Position numbers and translations under genes: made by a program. Below the pieces are notes generated by a model. The model was not told where the DNA came from and did not search any database. It was given only the letters and a program-made list of their open reading frames with translations. Shown one piece after another: positions 7,743 through 15,981 of a stretch of DNA of 25,261 nucleotides (its first letter is position 1; each line of letters opens with the position of its first letter). The DNA is from Clostridia bacterium (lineage in GTDB: Bacteria; Bacillota; Clostridia; Peptostreptococcales; Anaerovoracaceae), in NCBI GenBank assembly GCA_900766045.1, contig CAAFTW010000049.1:1-25261 (forward strand). Direction: 5' to 3'.

Positions 7743-7835
7743 GGAAAACCTTTCAAACCTGGTCAGACTCGTTCAACATTTCACCAGAAGTTCACGTAAA
7801 CCTTACAGAACTATTCTTTTCTCCGAATTTTCTTT

Positions 7836-8705
7836 TCAATTATTATCTGCAGCAAACACTCTTCCCATGCTGGTCTGCACCCATCCTTTCATTTCTAATA
7901 TCGTTACCAGACTGTTTACGTACTGAGGCGAAAAGCCTGTTTTTGCGCTGATTTTTTCTACCATGATTTCACTTTCTGACGTCACGGCATCCATGACCTT
8001 TTGTTCATCGCTGCCGAGGGCTTCCCGTTTTTCCTTCGCCGCGTCTTTTCCGAGGAACTGGAAGATATCGCCAACGCTGCAGACGGGAATGACATCACCA
8101 GTTCCGGCGCAGGTCAGAAGGCGGTTTGTTCCCACACTGCACCGACTTGTGATATTTCCCGGAACCACCATCAGCGGCTTATTCTGCTCTACCGCATACT
8201 CGGCTGTGGTCAGCGCCCCGCTGTGAAAAGAAGCTTCTACCACGGTCACTGCATCGGAAAGTGCGGCAATCAGACGGTTTCTCCTTGGAAAGGTCCAAGG
8301 TTTTGCCTTAAAACCAGGCGGATACTCAGAAATCAGGAGTCCTCTGCTTCGGATCTCCTCCATCAGACCTTTATTTTCCGCGGGATAACACTGGTCCAGT
8401 CCGTTTCCCAAAACGGCAATGACATTTCCCCCATGATGCAGGCAGGCCCGCTGTGCGGAAGAATCAATTCCCGCCGCCAGGCCGCTGACGATCGTAACAC
8501 CGCATTTAGCCGCCTGCCTTCCGATTTCCCTGCTGACGGATACGCCATAGGGACTGCATTTTCTGCTCCCGACGACAGCCAGAACCGGACCGGAAAGAAG
8601 ATCGGGCTTTCCTTCCATATATACAGCATCCGGCTGATCCTTCAGTGCCGGATGCTGGAACTGCTCCGGAAAGCCTCTATCATTTTTTCTATATTGCTGA
8701 ATCAC
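7836..8705 (-). CDS. dprA: DNA-processing protein DprA (Smf), short form without the SAM domain
   Basis: DprA binds incoming single-stranded DNA during transformation and loads RecA. The 289-residue product carries the Rossmann-like domain with AVVGSRKCSPYG (43-54), SGLAAGIDSSAQ (74-85), AVLGNGLDQCYP (97-108), FPRRNRLIAALS and GTNRLL. A C-terminal winged-helix domain follows (about 232-289). It starts at a GTG at 8705 with AGGAGG five bases upstream, only 14 bases after the comM stop, so there is no room for the N-terminal SAM-like domain seen in many DprA proteins. The first 40 residues (GFPEQFQHP, DAVYMEGKP) correspond to the lead-in to the Rossmann core. It is translated in tandem with comM. 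Confidence 0.95.
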   Translation of the reverse strand: MIQQYRKNDRGFPEQFQHPALKDQPDAVYMEGKPDLLSGPVLAVVGSRKCSPYGVSVSREIGRQAAKCGVTIVSGLAAGIDSSAQRACLHHGGNVIAVLGNGLDQCYPAENKGLMEEIRSRGLLISEYPPGFKAKPWTFPRRNRLIAALSDAVTVVEASFHSGALTTAEYAVEQNKPLMVVPGNITSRCSVGTNRLLTCAGTGDVIPVCSVGDIFQFLGKDAAKEKREALGSDEQKVMDAVTSESEIMVEKISAKTGFSPQYVNSLVTILEMKGWVQTSMGRVFAADNN

Positions 8706-8719
8706 TTCTTCCTCCTGCG

Positions 8720-10234
8720 TTAAATCGTATTTTTCCTTCTGTAAGCCAATGCTTCGGTAAGGTGCTCCATCCTGATTTCGGAGCTCCCTTCAAGATCTGC
8801 AATTGTCCTGGCCGTCCGCACAGTCTTATCGAGCATGCGGGGATCCATATTCAGTTTATTATAGGCATCTTCTAAAATCAGTTCTGAAGCATGATCCAGT
8901 GCCGCCCATTTCTGAATCTGCCTTCTGTCCATCTGACTGTTCAGCTGAATGGATGTCCCCTGAAACCGGCTTTTCTGAATCTCCCTTGCAGAAATAACTT
9001 GGCGCCGCATCGTTTCTGAGTCCAGTACTCCTTCCCCTGTCACCTGTTCGTAGGTCAGAGACGGCAGATGAATCTGGATATCGATTCGGCTTAGAAGTGG
9101 ACCTGAGATCCGCTTCTGATAACGTCTGACTTCTGACTCACTGCATCTGCACTCATGCCCGCTGTCTCCGTAATAGCCGCAGGGGCACGGGTTAGCTGCA
9201 GCGGCAAGAAGAAAATCCGCCGGAAAGTGGTATGTTCTTCCATTCCGGTTGAGACGGACTTCCTTCTCCTCCAGCGGAATCCGCAGACTCTCAAGAGCCG
9301 ATGACGGAAACTCCGGCATTTCATCCAGAAAGAGCACCCCGTGATGCGCGAGCGTCACCTCACCCGGCCAGGGTTCCTGCCCTCCCCCGATCAGCCCCGC
9401 CCGGCTTGTGCTGGAGTGCGGGTGCCGGAAAGGACGCCGGTTCACAAAGGGATTGTCCTGATCCAGCATTCCTGCAATCGAATAAATCTCTGTCAGGCGC
9501 AGCTTTTCTTCCATGCTCATGGGCGGAAGAATCCCGGGAATCCGTTCTGCCAGCATGGTTTTTCCCGTTGCCGGACTTCCGGTCATCAGAATACCGTGTC
9601 CTCCTGCAACCGCAACGGTCAGCGCTCTTTTCGCAGCTTCCTGCCCCCGGACATCGCGATAATCTTTCAAGGGTTTACTTACCTGCTCCTGACATTTTCC
9701 GCGGATGCAGGGCATGATCGGTTCACTTCTGCATAAGAAACGGACAAGCTGCTGAAGGTTATGCACCCCATACACATCAATTCCTTCTATCAGAGCTGCT
9801 TCGCCTGCGTTTTCCACAGGAACGATAACCTTTCCGACCCCGGACGCCTTCACTGCACGGACCATGGGAAGAATTCCCCTGACCGGACGCAGCTGTCCGT
9901 CCAGAGACAGTTCTCCGAAATACGCGCAGCCGTCCGCTTCCGGGCATTCTAAATCGCCGCCGGACAGAAGAATCCCTACTGCCATTGGAAGATCCAGATG
10001 GCTTCCGTGTTTATGCACATCCGCCGGGGAAATATTCATGGTGATTCTGTGAGAAGGAAAACGGAAACCGCTGTTGACCAGTGCGGGCCGGATTCTCTCC
10101 CTCGCTTCCTTTACCGACGCATCCGCCAGGCCGACGATGGTCACTGACGGAAGACCGTAAGAAATATCCGTTTCCAGCAGCACCGGCTGCCCCTCTATTC
10201 CCTGCAGAACCGCAGTCCTGATTTTTGAAAGCAT
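8720..10234 (-). CDS. comM: ComM/YifB family AAA+ ATPase (Mg-chelatase-like)
   Basis: ComM is a hexameric helicase that promotes branch migration during natural transformation; the older Mg-chelatase annotation reflects homology only. The 504-residue product has a Lon-protease-like N-terminal domain (about 20-170), Walker A GSPATGKT (219-226), Walker B VLFLDE (300-305), a cysteine-rich NPCPCGYYGD...CRCS segment near 350, SRIDIQIHLP, and a C-terminal lid domain ending in a hydrophilic RRKNTI. AGGAGG lies eight bases before the ATG at 10234. It sits 49 bases after yraN and 14 before dprA, so the three form one operon. Confidence 0.95.
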   Translation of the reverse strand: MLSKIRTAVLQGIEGQPVLLETDISYGLPSVTIVGLADASVKEARERIRPALVNSGFRFPSHRITMNISPADVHKHGSHLDLPMAVGILLSGGDLECPEADGCAYFGELSLDGQLRPVRGILPMVRAVKASGVGKVIVPVENAGEAALIEGIDVYGVHNLQQLVRFLCRSEPIMPCIRGKCQEQVSKPLKDYRDVRGQEAAKRALTVAVAGGHGILMTGSPATGKTMLAERIPGILPPMSMEEKLRLTEIYSIAGMLDQDNPFVNRRPFRHPHSSTSRAGLIGGGQEPWPGEVTLAHHGVLFLDEMPEFPSSALESLRIPLEEKEVRLNRNGRTYHFPADFLLAAAANPCPCGYYGDSGHECRCSESEVRRYQKRISGPLLSRIDIQIHLPSLTYEQVTGEGVLDSETMRRQVISAREIQKSRFQGTSIQLNSQMDRRQIQKWAALDHASELILEDAYNKLNMDPRMLDKTVRTARTIADLEGSSEIRMEHLTEALAYRRKNTI

Positions 10235-10283
10235 AATGTATTCCTCCTGAACGAACAGATTTATTTATCGCATTTTTTTTTCT

Positions 10284-10622
10284 TCAACTGAACGAAGCGC
10301 TGATTTCTGAACCGGAAACTTCAAACACCATGAAGCGGATATACCGGCCGGTGATGCGTTTTTCTGTCATATACCACTGCGCTGCAGCGCGGATTCTCCT
10401 CTGTTTTCTGCGGTCTACCGCTTCAGCCGGCCGGCACATTCTGCTGTTCATCCTGGTTTTCACTTCCACAAAACACAGCTCTGGATCACGCTCAATGATC
10501 AGGTCAATCTCACCCATGCTGCAGCTGTAATTTCTCTCACGGATCCGCCAGCCCTCAGAGAAAAGAACGGCTTCCGCAAACCGCTCTCCCAGACTTCCCA
10601 GAAGTTTCCTATCCCTCATCAT
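10284..10622 (-). CDS. yraN: YraN/UPF0102 family endonuclease-like protein
   Basis: This small protein has the PD-(D/E)XK nuclease-like fold. Visible signatures are GERFAEAVLFSEGW, RNYSCSMGEIDLII and ELCFVEVKTR, matching the family's conserved acidic residues, Lys and Arg. The biochemical role of YraN is not established, but it repeatedly neighbours comM and dprA. I choose the ATG at 10622 (MMRDRKLLGSLGE), eight bases after AGGAGG, giving 112 residues. A GTG at 10629-10631 overlaps the Shine-Dalgarno itself and is unlikely; the next ATG at 10619 is possible. It heads the yraN-comM-dprA group. Confidence 0.92.
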   Translation of the reverse strand: MMRDRKLLGSLGERFAEAVLFSEGWRIRERNYSCSMGEIDLIIERDPELCFVEVKTRMNSRMCRPAEAVDRRKQRRIRAAAQWYMTEKRITGRYIRFMVFEVSGSEISASFS

Positions 10623-10682
10623 ACGGCCCACCTCCTGCTTTCCATTATGCGCTATTCAGCTGCGTCGCTTCCACCGGCAAAT

Positions 10683-10709
10683 TCCGACATATTTCGACGT
10701 TTTTCGACC
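10683..10709. repeat. Three 7-mers in exact 10-bp phase, Spo0A-box-like
   Basis: TCCGACA (10683-10689), TTCGACG (10693-10699) and TTCGACC (10703-10709) repeat every ten bases. Each differs by one base from TTCGACA, the reverse complement of the Spo0A box TGTCGAA. The 10-bp phase puts all three on one face of the helix. The array ends about 61 bases upstream of the yraN start, where an activator or repressor of yraN-comM-dprA could bind. Assignment to Spo0A is inference. Confidence 0.55.
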
Positions 10710-10838
10710 TTTTCAGAACCCGGTAAATGCAGCAAGACGGATCGGCAGTTCCTCTTGATAAACACCAAACATACACGTTCAGCAGGGAAAACGGCTTCTT
10801 CAGCTCTCCGGCCCTTCCGCTGCCCGCCAGAACATAAT

Positions 10839-10885
10839 AATACCGGATTCCCTGAACGCTTCTCTGCTTTCCAGAATCCGGTATT
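10839..10885. terminator. Long inverted repeat upstream of yraN, possible terminator
   Basis: AATACCGGATTC (10839-10850) and GAATCCGGTATT (10874-10885) are perfect 12-bp arms around a 23-base loop, which can itself pair further (GAA.GC with GC.TTC). No strong T-run follows on either strand; leftward the arm runs into ATTATTATG. It lies between the leftward HAD gene and yraN, so it may end the HAD transcript or be a processing or protein-binding site. Confidence 0.4.
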
Positions 10886-11003
10886 TGTTACCTTATTTTC
10901 AGTTCTAACTGTCTGAAATCCAAGCTTTTCAGAACCCGCCATGCGGGATCCGTTATCCCGGGAATCACCAGAAGGAACCGGGGGTTCTCAATTGTCTGCC
11001 CGC

Positions 11004-11888
11004 CTATTGCAGCACAAACTTCTCAAACGCCTTCGCGACGCCATCCTCCGCGTTGCTGGCGGTCACATAATCCGCCATTTTCTTAACTTCTTCACTGGCG
11101 TTTTCCATCGCCACGCCGATTCCTGCCAGCTGAATCATCCTGGCATCATTCATGCTGTCTCCGCAGGCCATCAGCTCTTCCTTTGTCACACCGAGTTTTT
11201 CCATCAGAACGTTCAGCGCCGATGCCTTGCTCGTGCCCTTTCCGCCGATTTCCATGTTATACCATACGGAAGAAGTCAGAGTGACATCGTTCCGCTTCCC
11301 CAGAAATTCAAACATGGCCTTTCTCTGATCCATATCCCGGAAATTCAGGCTGATATTTTCGATCTTCTCATGATTTTCTCTAAGAAGCGCCAGAATATCA
11401 GGAACTGGCTTTCTGGTTCTCAGGACATACTGGCGGCTCACCTCTGAACGGTAATCCGCTTTTCCCTCCTGAAGATCATGGTAGGAATCCTCATTCATAT
11501 ATGCCATTCCGCCGGTAAACACCTCTACATCGAGTTTCTTTCCCTTCAGAAACTCTGAAAGCTCGTCCACAGCATCCGGCGTGAGAAAGCTGGTATACAG
11601 GATTTTCCGGTCACGAAGTCTCGTGATGACGGCGCCGTTTGAATTAATCATGTACTCCAGTCCCTCCATGTTCTTCAGCTCATCCGGCGCGGCGGAAAAC
11701 ACTCGTCCCGTTGTCACGACCACATGCACGCCCTTACGGCTGGCCTGCTGAAGTGCGCTGCGCGTCACATCCGACAGCGATTTATCCGGTCTCAGCGTTG
11801 TCCCGTCCAGATCCAGTGCCGTCATTTTAATCGTTTTTCTACTATTATATTTGTTTATCTTATACTGATTTTCCTCTTGCTCTTTCAT
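11004..11888 (-). CDS. Cof-type HAD-superfamily phosphatase (subfamily IIB)
   Basis: A 294-residue cytoplasmic HAD hydrolase. Motif I is TALDLDGTT (nucleophile Asp26, acid/base Asp28). Motif II lies in VVTTGR, and SNGAVI follows. A C2B cap occupies about residues 105-215. GKGTSKASAL supplies the motif III Lys, and motif IV is ACGDSMNDARM near 240. This Cof/YbiV-like group dephosphorylates sugar phosphates, flavin or pyridoxal phosphates, or similar small molecules, and the substrate cannot be read from sequence. The ATG at 11888 has AGGGA six bases upstream. The family normally begins within a few residues of the DLDGT strand; here about 20 polar residues precede it. It starts 12 bases after the metallo-hydrolase gene, so the pair is an operon. 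Confidence 0.92.
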   Translation of the reverse strand: MKEQEENQYKINKYNSRKTIKMTALDLDGTTLRPDKSLSDVTRSALQQASRKGVHVVVTTGRVFSAAPDELKNMEGLEYMINSNGAVITRLRDRKILYTSFLTPDAVDELSEFLKGKKLDVEVFTGGMAYMNEDSYHDLQEGKADYRSEVSRQYVLRTRKPVPDILALLRENHEKIENISLNFRDMDQRKAMFEFLGKRNDVTLTSSVWYNMEIGGKGTSKASALNVLMEKLGVTKEELMACGDSMNDARMIQLAGIGVAMENASEEVKKMADYVTASNAEDGVAKAFEKFVLQ

Positions 11889-11900
11889 ATTTTGTCCCTT

Positions 11901-12515
11901 CTATCTGCTCTTTCCGGCCAGAAGATCCAGAAATTCCGAGTTATATTTCCGGACATCCTTCATGATGCTGCTGTCCTCGTGTCCCGGGTAAATCTGAATG
12001 TCATCAGCAAGCTGATCGTTCAGAAGCTTCACAGACTGCACCATCTCCTCTTCCTTTCCACCCGGAAGGTCGGTTCTGCCCAGATCCGTATCGAACAGAG
12101 TGTCTCCCGTGAAGCAGATCCTGCTCTTTTTCGACAAAAAGCAGACGGAGCCAGGAGTATGACCTGGTGTGTGGAGGACCAGGAAAAATTCTTCTTCCGG
12201 ACCATCACTTATGGAATACACATCGCCCTCTTCAAATAAATCGTCAATCGGAAGACTGCAGTTCATCATATCCGCCTCATGCATGGCTGCAGGGCACTGG
12301 TACTTTTTCATCAGTGCAGGAGCCGCAGCAATATGATCGTCATGGCAGTGGGTCAGCAGAATTTCCTCCAGATTCAGCTGATGCTCTTCAATAAATTTCT
12401 CATATAATTCCGGACGATAGCCCGGGTCGATAATCCAGCATTTTCCGCCGTCACGCTGATAAATCAGATAGCCGTTTTCCATAATCGGGCCGCACTGAAA
12501 TCTCTTGATTTTCAT
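11901..12515 (-). CDS. Metallo-beta-lactamase-fold hydrolase (glyoxalase II-like)
   Basis: The 204-residue product carries the metal-binding THCHDDH (His56, His58, Asp60, His61), then LHTPGHTPGS, FTGDTLF with GRTDLPGG, and IYPGHEDSS. This is the set seen in small glyoxalase II-like hydrolases (YcbL/GloB group) that bind two metals. Likely activity is hydrolysis of a thioester or related substrate; methylglyoxal detoxification is possible but unproven. I start at the ATG at 12515 (MKIKRFQCGP), seven bases after GAGGAG. The upstream ATG at 12545 would add ten unconserved residues. It is translated just ahead of the HAD phosphatase. Confidence 0.92.
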   Translation of the reverse strand: MKIKRFQCGPIMENGYLIYQRDGGKCWIIDPGYRPELYEKFIEEHQLNLEEILLTHCHDDHIAAAPALMKKYQCPAAMHEADMMNCSLPIDDLFEEGDVYSISDGPEEEFFLVLHTPGHTPGSVCFLSKKSRICFTGDTLFDTDLGRTDLPGGKEEEMVQSVKLLNDQLADDIQIYPGHEDSSIMKDVRKYNSEFLDLLAGKSR

Positions 12516-13006
12516 TTTCCAGCTCCTCTCCAAAAGCATATGCATTTACAGGTTTTGTTATATACGAACGATGAATTGCTTTATTTTCTATAGTATAGCC
12601 CATATTTTCGTATTCGTGAAATCCTTTGCCGTGTTTCAATTTCTGTTCATATCAGAAATGCAGTATGTTTCATCTTTTATAGAACGCGGGTTTTTCTCTG
12701 ATTTTCAACGTTTTATCGCATTTATCAGCAGCTGTAAATTCTTTATCCTGTATGCAATATTCACTTGCAAATTTACACCTTCTGTCATAGAATGTTGATG
12801 GCTGGAAAACGCTGTTTACTGTCGGTTTATCATTACAATGAAAAGCCCTCATAAACATGATTTCCGCCATTCTTTATATTGTCTGGTTTTTGACAAAATA
12901 AAAACACAAGAGACCAGATTAGTAATGAGATAATAAAACTACTTAATATTTATATTGCAAATCAACCTGCAGCGGTTTTACTGCTGCCTTCTAAAAGGAG
13001 CATGAA
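12516..13006. other. Divergent 491-bp spacer between the hydrolase pair and trkA
   Basis: This AT-rich spacer must hold both divergent promoters. For the leftward genes, TATACT (12592-12597) is a good -10 about 75 bases before the start, without a clear -35. A weaker pair, TTGCAA and GATAAA at 17-base spacing, lies at 12742-12770. Rightward, TTGACA (12890-12895) has no matching -10 at 15-19 bases. A leftward 66-codon frame (12670-12870) has no ribosome binding site. I looked for a c-di-AMP (ydaO) riboswitch, common before potassium transporter genes, and did not recognise one. Confidence 0.5.
12969..12987 (+). promoter_or_regulatory. Small hairpin in the trkA leader
   Basis: GCAGCGG (12969-12975) pairs with CTGCTGC (12981-12987), including one G-U pair, around a five-base loop. 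It ends seven bases before the trkA Shine-Dalgarno (AAAGGAG, 12994-13000). It could affect ribosome access or mRNA stability. Confidence 0.4.
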
Positions 13007-14353
13007 ATGGATGTAGCAATCGTAGGTGCCGGCAAACTTGGTTACAAGGTTGCTGAAGCGCTCTCCAGCGGTGACTATTCCGTTACAATCATTGACAGAA
13101 AAGAAGCCCTGCTGGACAAGATTTCCCAGCATCTTGATGTAATGACCATCAATGAAGATGCGAGAAGAATGTCTGTCCTTCAGGATATCGGTATCGAACA
13201 CTTTGACTATCTTCTGACGGCAACTTCCAATGATGAGATGAATATCGTCATTGCCGCAATGGCAAAAAAACTTGGATGCCGCCACGTCATCGCCAGAGTC
13301 AGAGACCCGGAGCACATGAATCAGATTGACCTTCTCCGTGAAACCTTCAATCTGGACGTCATCGTCAACCCGGATCTTGCGATCACAGAAGAAATCTATA
13401 AATATCTTGCAGAGAAATACACCCTGCAAAATGGAATCTTTACCACCGGAAAGATCTCGATGATCGAGTTTGAGGCAAAGAATTATTCCAAACTGATTGG
13501 CTGCTCCATTACGGAAATCCGTTCTATTTTCCCGGATTTCCTTGTACTCGCACTCTCCCGTAACGGAAAAGTCATTATCCCTCATGGAAATGACACGGTA
13601 GAGCAGGCTGATCTTCTCTATATGCTCGGTGAAAGAGATAAAATCTGCGCCCTGCATAAAAAAGTCAATAAAAAACGTACGACACTGCTCCGAAAGGTCA
13701 TGATTATCGGCGGAGGAAAAACCGGATATTACCTGTCTCAGAAACTGGCAGATTTCGGTGCTGCCGTAAAGCTGGTCGAACAGGATCTCGCCCGCTGCCA
13801 GTACCTTGCCACACAGCTGCAGAATGTCATGGTTCTTCATGTGGACGGAACAGATATCTCTACGCTGGAAGATGAAAACATGGACGGCATGGACGCATTC
13901 GTCACAGCAACCGGCTACGATGAAGAGAATCTGCTTCTGGCACTGACCGCCAAGAGACGCGGAATACCGGATGTAATCGCCAAGGTCAGTCATGAAAACT
14001 ACGTTGACCTGATCGAGGAAATGGGTGTCGACATGGTGCTGAATCCGCTGGACATCACTGCCAGCAACATTCTGCGTGAAATTCAGGGAACCAGCAGAAT
14101 CATCACCTCCGTACTGATCCAGGGACAGGCGGAACTGATTGAGGTCCGCGCCCAGAGCGGTATGAGCTTTATCGGAAAACCGATTTCCGAACTCTCGCTT
14201 CCTGACAGCATCCTGATCGCCGCCATCGACCGTGAGGGACAGCTGATCATTCCGGATGGAAACACGAAAATCAAGCGAAACGATCACGTTATCATGCTTT
14301 CGCTTCTTTCCAGCATCAGCGGCCTGGAAAAGCTGCTGAAGCCGAAGAGATAA
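13007..14353 (+). CDS. trkA: TrkA, NAD-binding regulatory subunit of the Trk potassium transporter
   Basis: TrkA is the cytosolic gating ring that binds nucleotides and controls TrkH. The 448-residue product has two RCK halves, each a Rossmann TrkA-N domain followed by a TrkA-C domain. The first begins VAIVGAGKLG (residues 3-12) with the acidic partner IIDR; the second begins VMIIGGGKTG (about 230-240) with LVEQD. ARVRDPEH and AKVSHENY mark corresponding segments in the two halves. TrkA-C regions carry IGCSITEI and IGKPISEL. AAAGGAG lies six bases before the ATG. It is first in a rightward series with two trkH genes and is the only trkA in view, so it may serve both channels. Confidence 0.97.
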   Translation: MDVAIVGAGKLGYKVAEALSSGDYSVTIIDRKEALLDKISQHLDVMTINEDARRMSVLQDIGIEHFDYLLTATSNDEMNIVIAAMAKKLGCRHVIARVRDPEHMNQIDLLRETFNLDVIVNPDLAITEEIYKYLAEKYTLQNGIFTTGKISMIEFEAKNYSKLIGCSITEIRSIFPDFLVLALSRNGKVIIPHGNDTVEQADLLYMLGERDKICALHKKVNKKRTTLLRKVMIIGGGKTGYYLSQKLADFGAAVKLVEQDLARCQYLATQLQNVMVLHVDGTDISTLEDENMDGMDAFVTATGYDEENLLLALTAKRRGIPDVIAKVSHENYVDLIEEMGVDMVLNPLDITASNILREIQGTSRIITSVLIQGQAELIEVRAQSGMSFIGKPISELSLPDSILIAAIDREGQLIIPDGNTKIKRNDHVIMLSLLSSISGLEKLLKPKR

Positions 14354-14383
14354 GACTTACGACTGATTAACAGGAACTTATTC

Positions 14384-14408
14384 TGCCTCGCGAACTTTTC
14401 GCGGGGCA
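14384..14408 (+). promoter_or_regulatory. Intercistronic hairpin between trkA and trkH
   Basis: TGCCTCGCGA (14384-14393) pairs with TCGCGGGGCA (14399-14408), ten pairs with one G-U, around a five-base loop. No T-run follows, so it is unlikely to terminate. It may protect the trkA message or set the trkA:trkH ratio. The following trkH has only a weak ribosome binding site. Confidence 0.55.
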
Positions 14409-14443
14409 ATTGAATATATAGAAATGGGATTGAAATAACTGCA

Positions 14444-15910
14444 ATGAATATCAGCATGAAAAACATCGTCCGCCTGATCGGCGTGATCATATTCGTAACA
14501 GGCCTCGCCATTGTCCCGTCGCTGATCACCGCACTGATCTACCACGAGATAAAATCTGCGGTCTGCTTTGGTGCAACGATGGCGATCTGCATTCTGCCAG
14601 GCCTCATCATTATGAAGATCCTGCCTGCAGATTCTTTTAAAATGCATCAGCGTGACAGTTACCTGTACGTAACCTTAACCTGGTTCATCGTTTCTCTGGT
14701 CGCCGCCGTTCCGCTGACTGCTTCTGGAGCGATTCCTCATTACTATGACTCATTTTTTGAGATGTGTTCGGGATTTTCTACAACCGGATCGACCATTCTT
14801 TCAAACGTTGAAGCTCTTCCGAAATCGATGCTGTTCTGGCGTTCCTTTACACACTGGCTGGGCGGCATGGGAATCATCGTCTTCACGGCAGCAATCATGC
14901 CGAACTTGGGAATTTCCGGACAGTCCATCGCCGAGGCCGAGGCACCGGGACCGACCATGGACAAACTGACTGCAAAATATACGGATACGGCAAAGAACCT
15001 GTATCTTTTATACATCGGCATCACCATCGCGGAAACGATTCTCTTGATGCTGGGCGGTATGAGTCTTTACGATGCACTGGTCCAGACATTCGGTACGGTC
15101 GGAACCGGTGGATTCTCCAACTACAGCAACAGTATCGCGCACTTTACCAGCCCATACATTCAGTGGATTATCATCATCTTCATGCTGATGTGCGGGACGA
15201 ACTTTAATCTGTATTTCGGAATTCCTAAATACGGACCGAAGGCCCTGCTGAAGGATTCTGAGTTCCGTCTGTATATGGCGATTGTCCTGGCCACTACGGC
15301 AGGAATCACGATCGATCTGATTGCCTGCGGAATGATCAAGAGCCCGTTTAAGAGCCTGACCGCTGCCGCTTTCCAGGTATCCTCACTGATCACGACAACC
15401 GGATATGCGACCAAAAATTATGACATGTGGCCGACCTTCTCAAAAATGCTCCTGATGATCACTTTCCTCACCGGGGCCTGCGCATCATCCACAGGAGGCG
15501 GGCCTAAGATCATCCGTATTCTGGTCGCCCTGAAGATGATCAGAAGAAGCATAGCACTGAAGATTCACCCGTCCAGAGTCTACACGATAAAGGTAAATGG
15601 AAAGCCGGTTGAACGTGAAGTGCTGACCAACATTTCCAATTTTATCTTCTTTTATATTGTGGTACTCTTCATTGGATGCATTATTGTGGGCATGAACGGC
15701 TATGATGTAATGACGACATTTTCGTCCGTACTGACCTGCCTGGGAAATGTCGGACCTGGATTTAATAAAGTCGGTCCGATTTACAATTTCGGATTCTTTG
15801 CACCATGGGCAAAAATCGTTCTTTCCGTTCTGATGATTGCCGGACGTCTGGAACTGTTCACGGTTCTGACCCTGCTCTCACCACGCTACTGGAACTCGAA
15901 CAAAAACTAG
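14444..15910 (+). CDS. trkH: TrkH-family potassium transporter, first copy
   Basis: TrkH is the membrane pore of the Trk system, built from four pore-loop repeats. The 488-residue product is strongly hydrophobic with about ten membrane spans plus four pore loops. The filters read STTGS (112-116), GTVGTGG (217-223), TTTGY (317-321) and GNVGPGF (434-440), all with the expected glycine. The intramembrane gating loop region is SSTGGGPK (348-355). These are regular TrkH features. Lengths near 480-490 are usual. The ATG at 14444 has no strong Shine-Dalgarno; the ATG at 14456 is an alternative and differs by four residues. It follows trkA by 90 bases and precedes a second trkH. Confidence 0.96.
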   Translation: MNISMKNIVRLIGVIIFVTGLAIVPSLITALIYHEIKSAVCFGATMAICILPGLIIMKILPADSFKMHQRDSYLYVTLTWFIVSLVAAVPLTASGAIPHYYDSFFEMCSGFSTTGSTILSNVEALPKSMLFWRSFTHWLGGMGIIVFTAAIMPNLGISGQSIAEAEAPGPTMDKLTAKYTDTAKNLYLLYIGITIAETILLMLGGMSLYDALVQTFGTVGTGGFSNYSNSIAHFTSPYIQWIIIIFMLMCGTNFNLYFGIPKYGPKALLKDSEFRLYMAIVLATTAGITIDLIACGMIKSPFKSLTAAAFQVSSLITTTGYATKNYDMWPTFSKMLLMITFLTGACASSTGGGPKIIRILVALKMIRRSIALKIHPSRVYTIKVNGKPVEREVLTNISNFIFFYIVVLFIGCIIVGMNGYDVMTTFSSVLTCLGNVGPGFNKVGPIYNFGFFAPWAKIVLSVLMIAGRLELFTVLTLLSPRYWNSNKN

Positions 15911-15914
15911 GCAT

Positions 15915-15942
15915 AAACCGGCAGCTATCTCCTTGCCGGTTT
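15915..15942 (+). terminator. Hairpin between the two trkH genes
   Basis: AAACCGGCA (15915-15923) and TGCCGGTTT (15934-15942) form a perfect 9-bp stem around a ten-base loop, followed by GGATTTTG. With TTT inside the stem end and TTTT just after, it could act as a partial intrinsic terminator and lower expression of the second trkH and rarA relative to the first. Confidence 0.5.
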
Positions 15943-15981
15943 GGATTTTGTCCGTAATGCTGAATGAAATAATGAGGTTAC

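Larger units (their letters stand above)
10623..11003. other. 381-bp spacer upstream of yraN
   Basis: No gene is convincing here. A leftward 96-codon frame (10652-10942) lacks a ribosome binding site and a recognisable product. The spacer holds the 10-bp phased TTCGAC array, a 12-bp-arm inverted repeat, and TTTCAGAACCCG twice (10711-10722 and near 10926). Small hairpins follow the HAD gene (CGGGAT/ATCCCG near 10943-10959 and GAACC/GGTTC near 10977-10989), none with a U-tract. CATAAT at 10644-10649 (leftward) could be a yraN -10, but it would leave a leader of only about 15 bases. Confidence 0.5.

Noticed and set aside
10652..10942. A 96-codon leftward frame upstream of yraN
   Set aside because: It has no Shine-Dalgarno before its ATG and no recognisable product, and it overlaps the phased repeats and the inverted repeat.
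12670..12870. A 66-codon leftward frame in the trkA divergent spacer
   Set aside because: It has no ribosome binding site and no similarity I recognise, and the region must hold promoters.
12890..12895. TTGACA as a trkA -35 box
   Set aside because: There is no acceptable -10 at 15-19 bases downstream; the nearest TAATAA is too far.
12800..13000. c-di-AMP (ydaO-type) riboswitch before trkA
   Set aside because: It would be expected from context, but I could not find the conserved core elements or a matching fold; only a small hairpin is visible.
12962..14287. A 441-codon leftward open frame
   Set aside because: It is antisense to trkA, which is clearly coding. It has no family signature.
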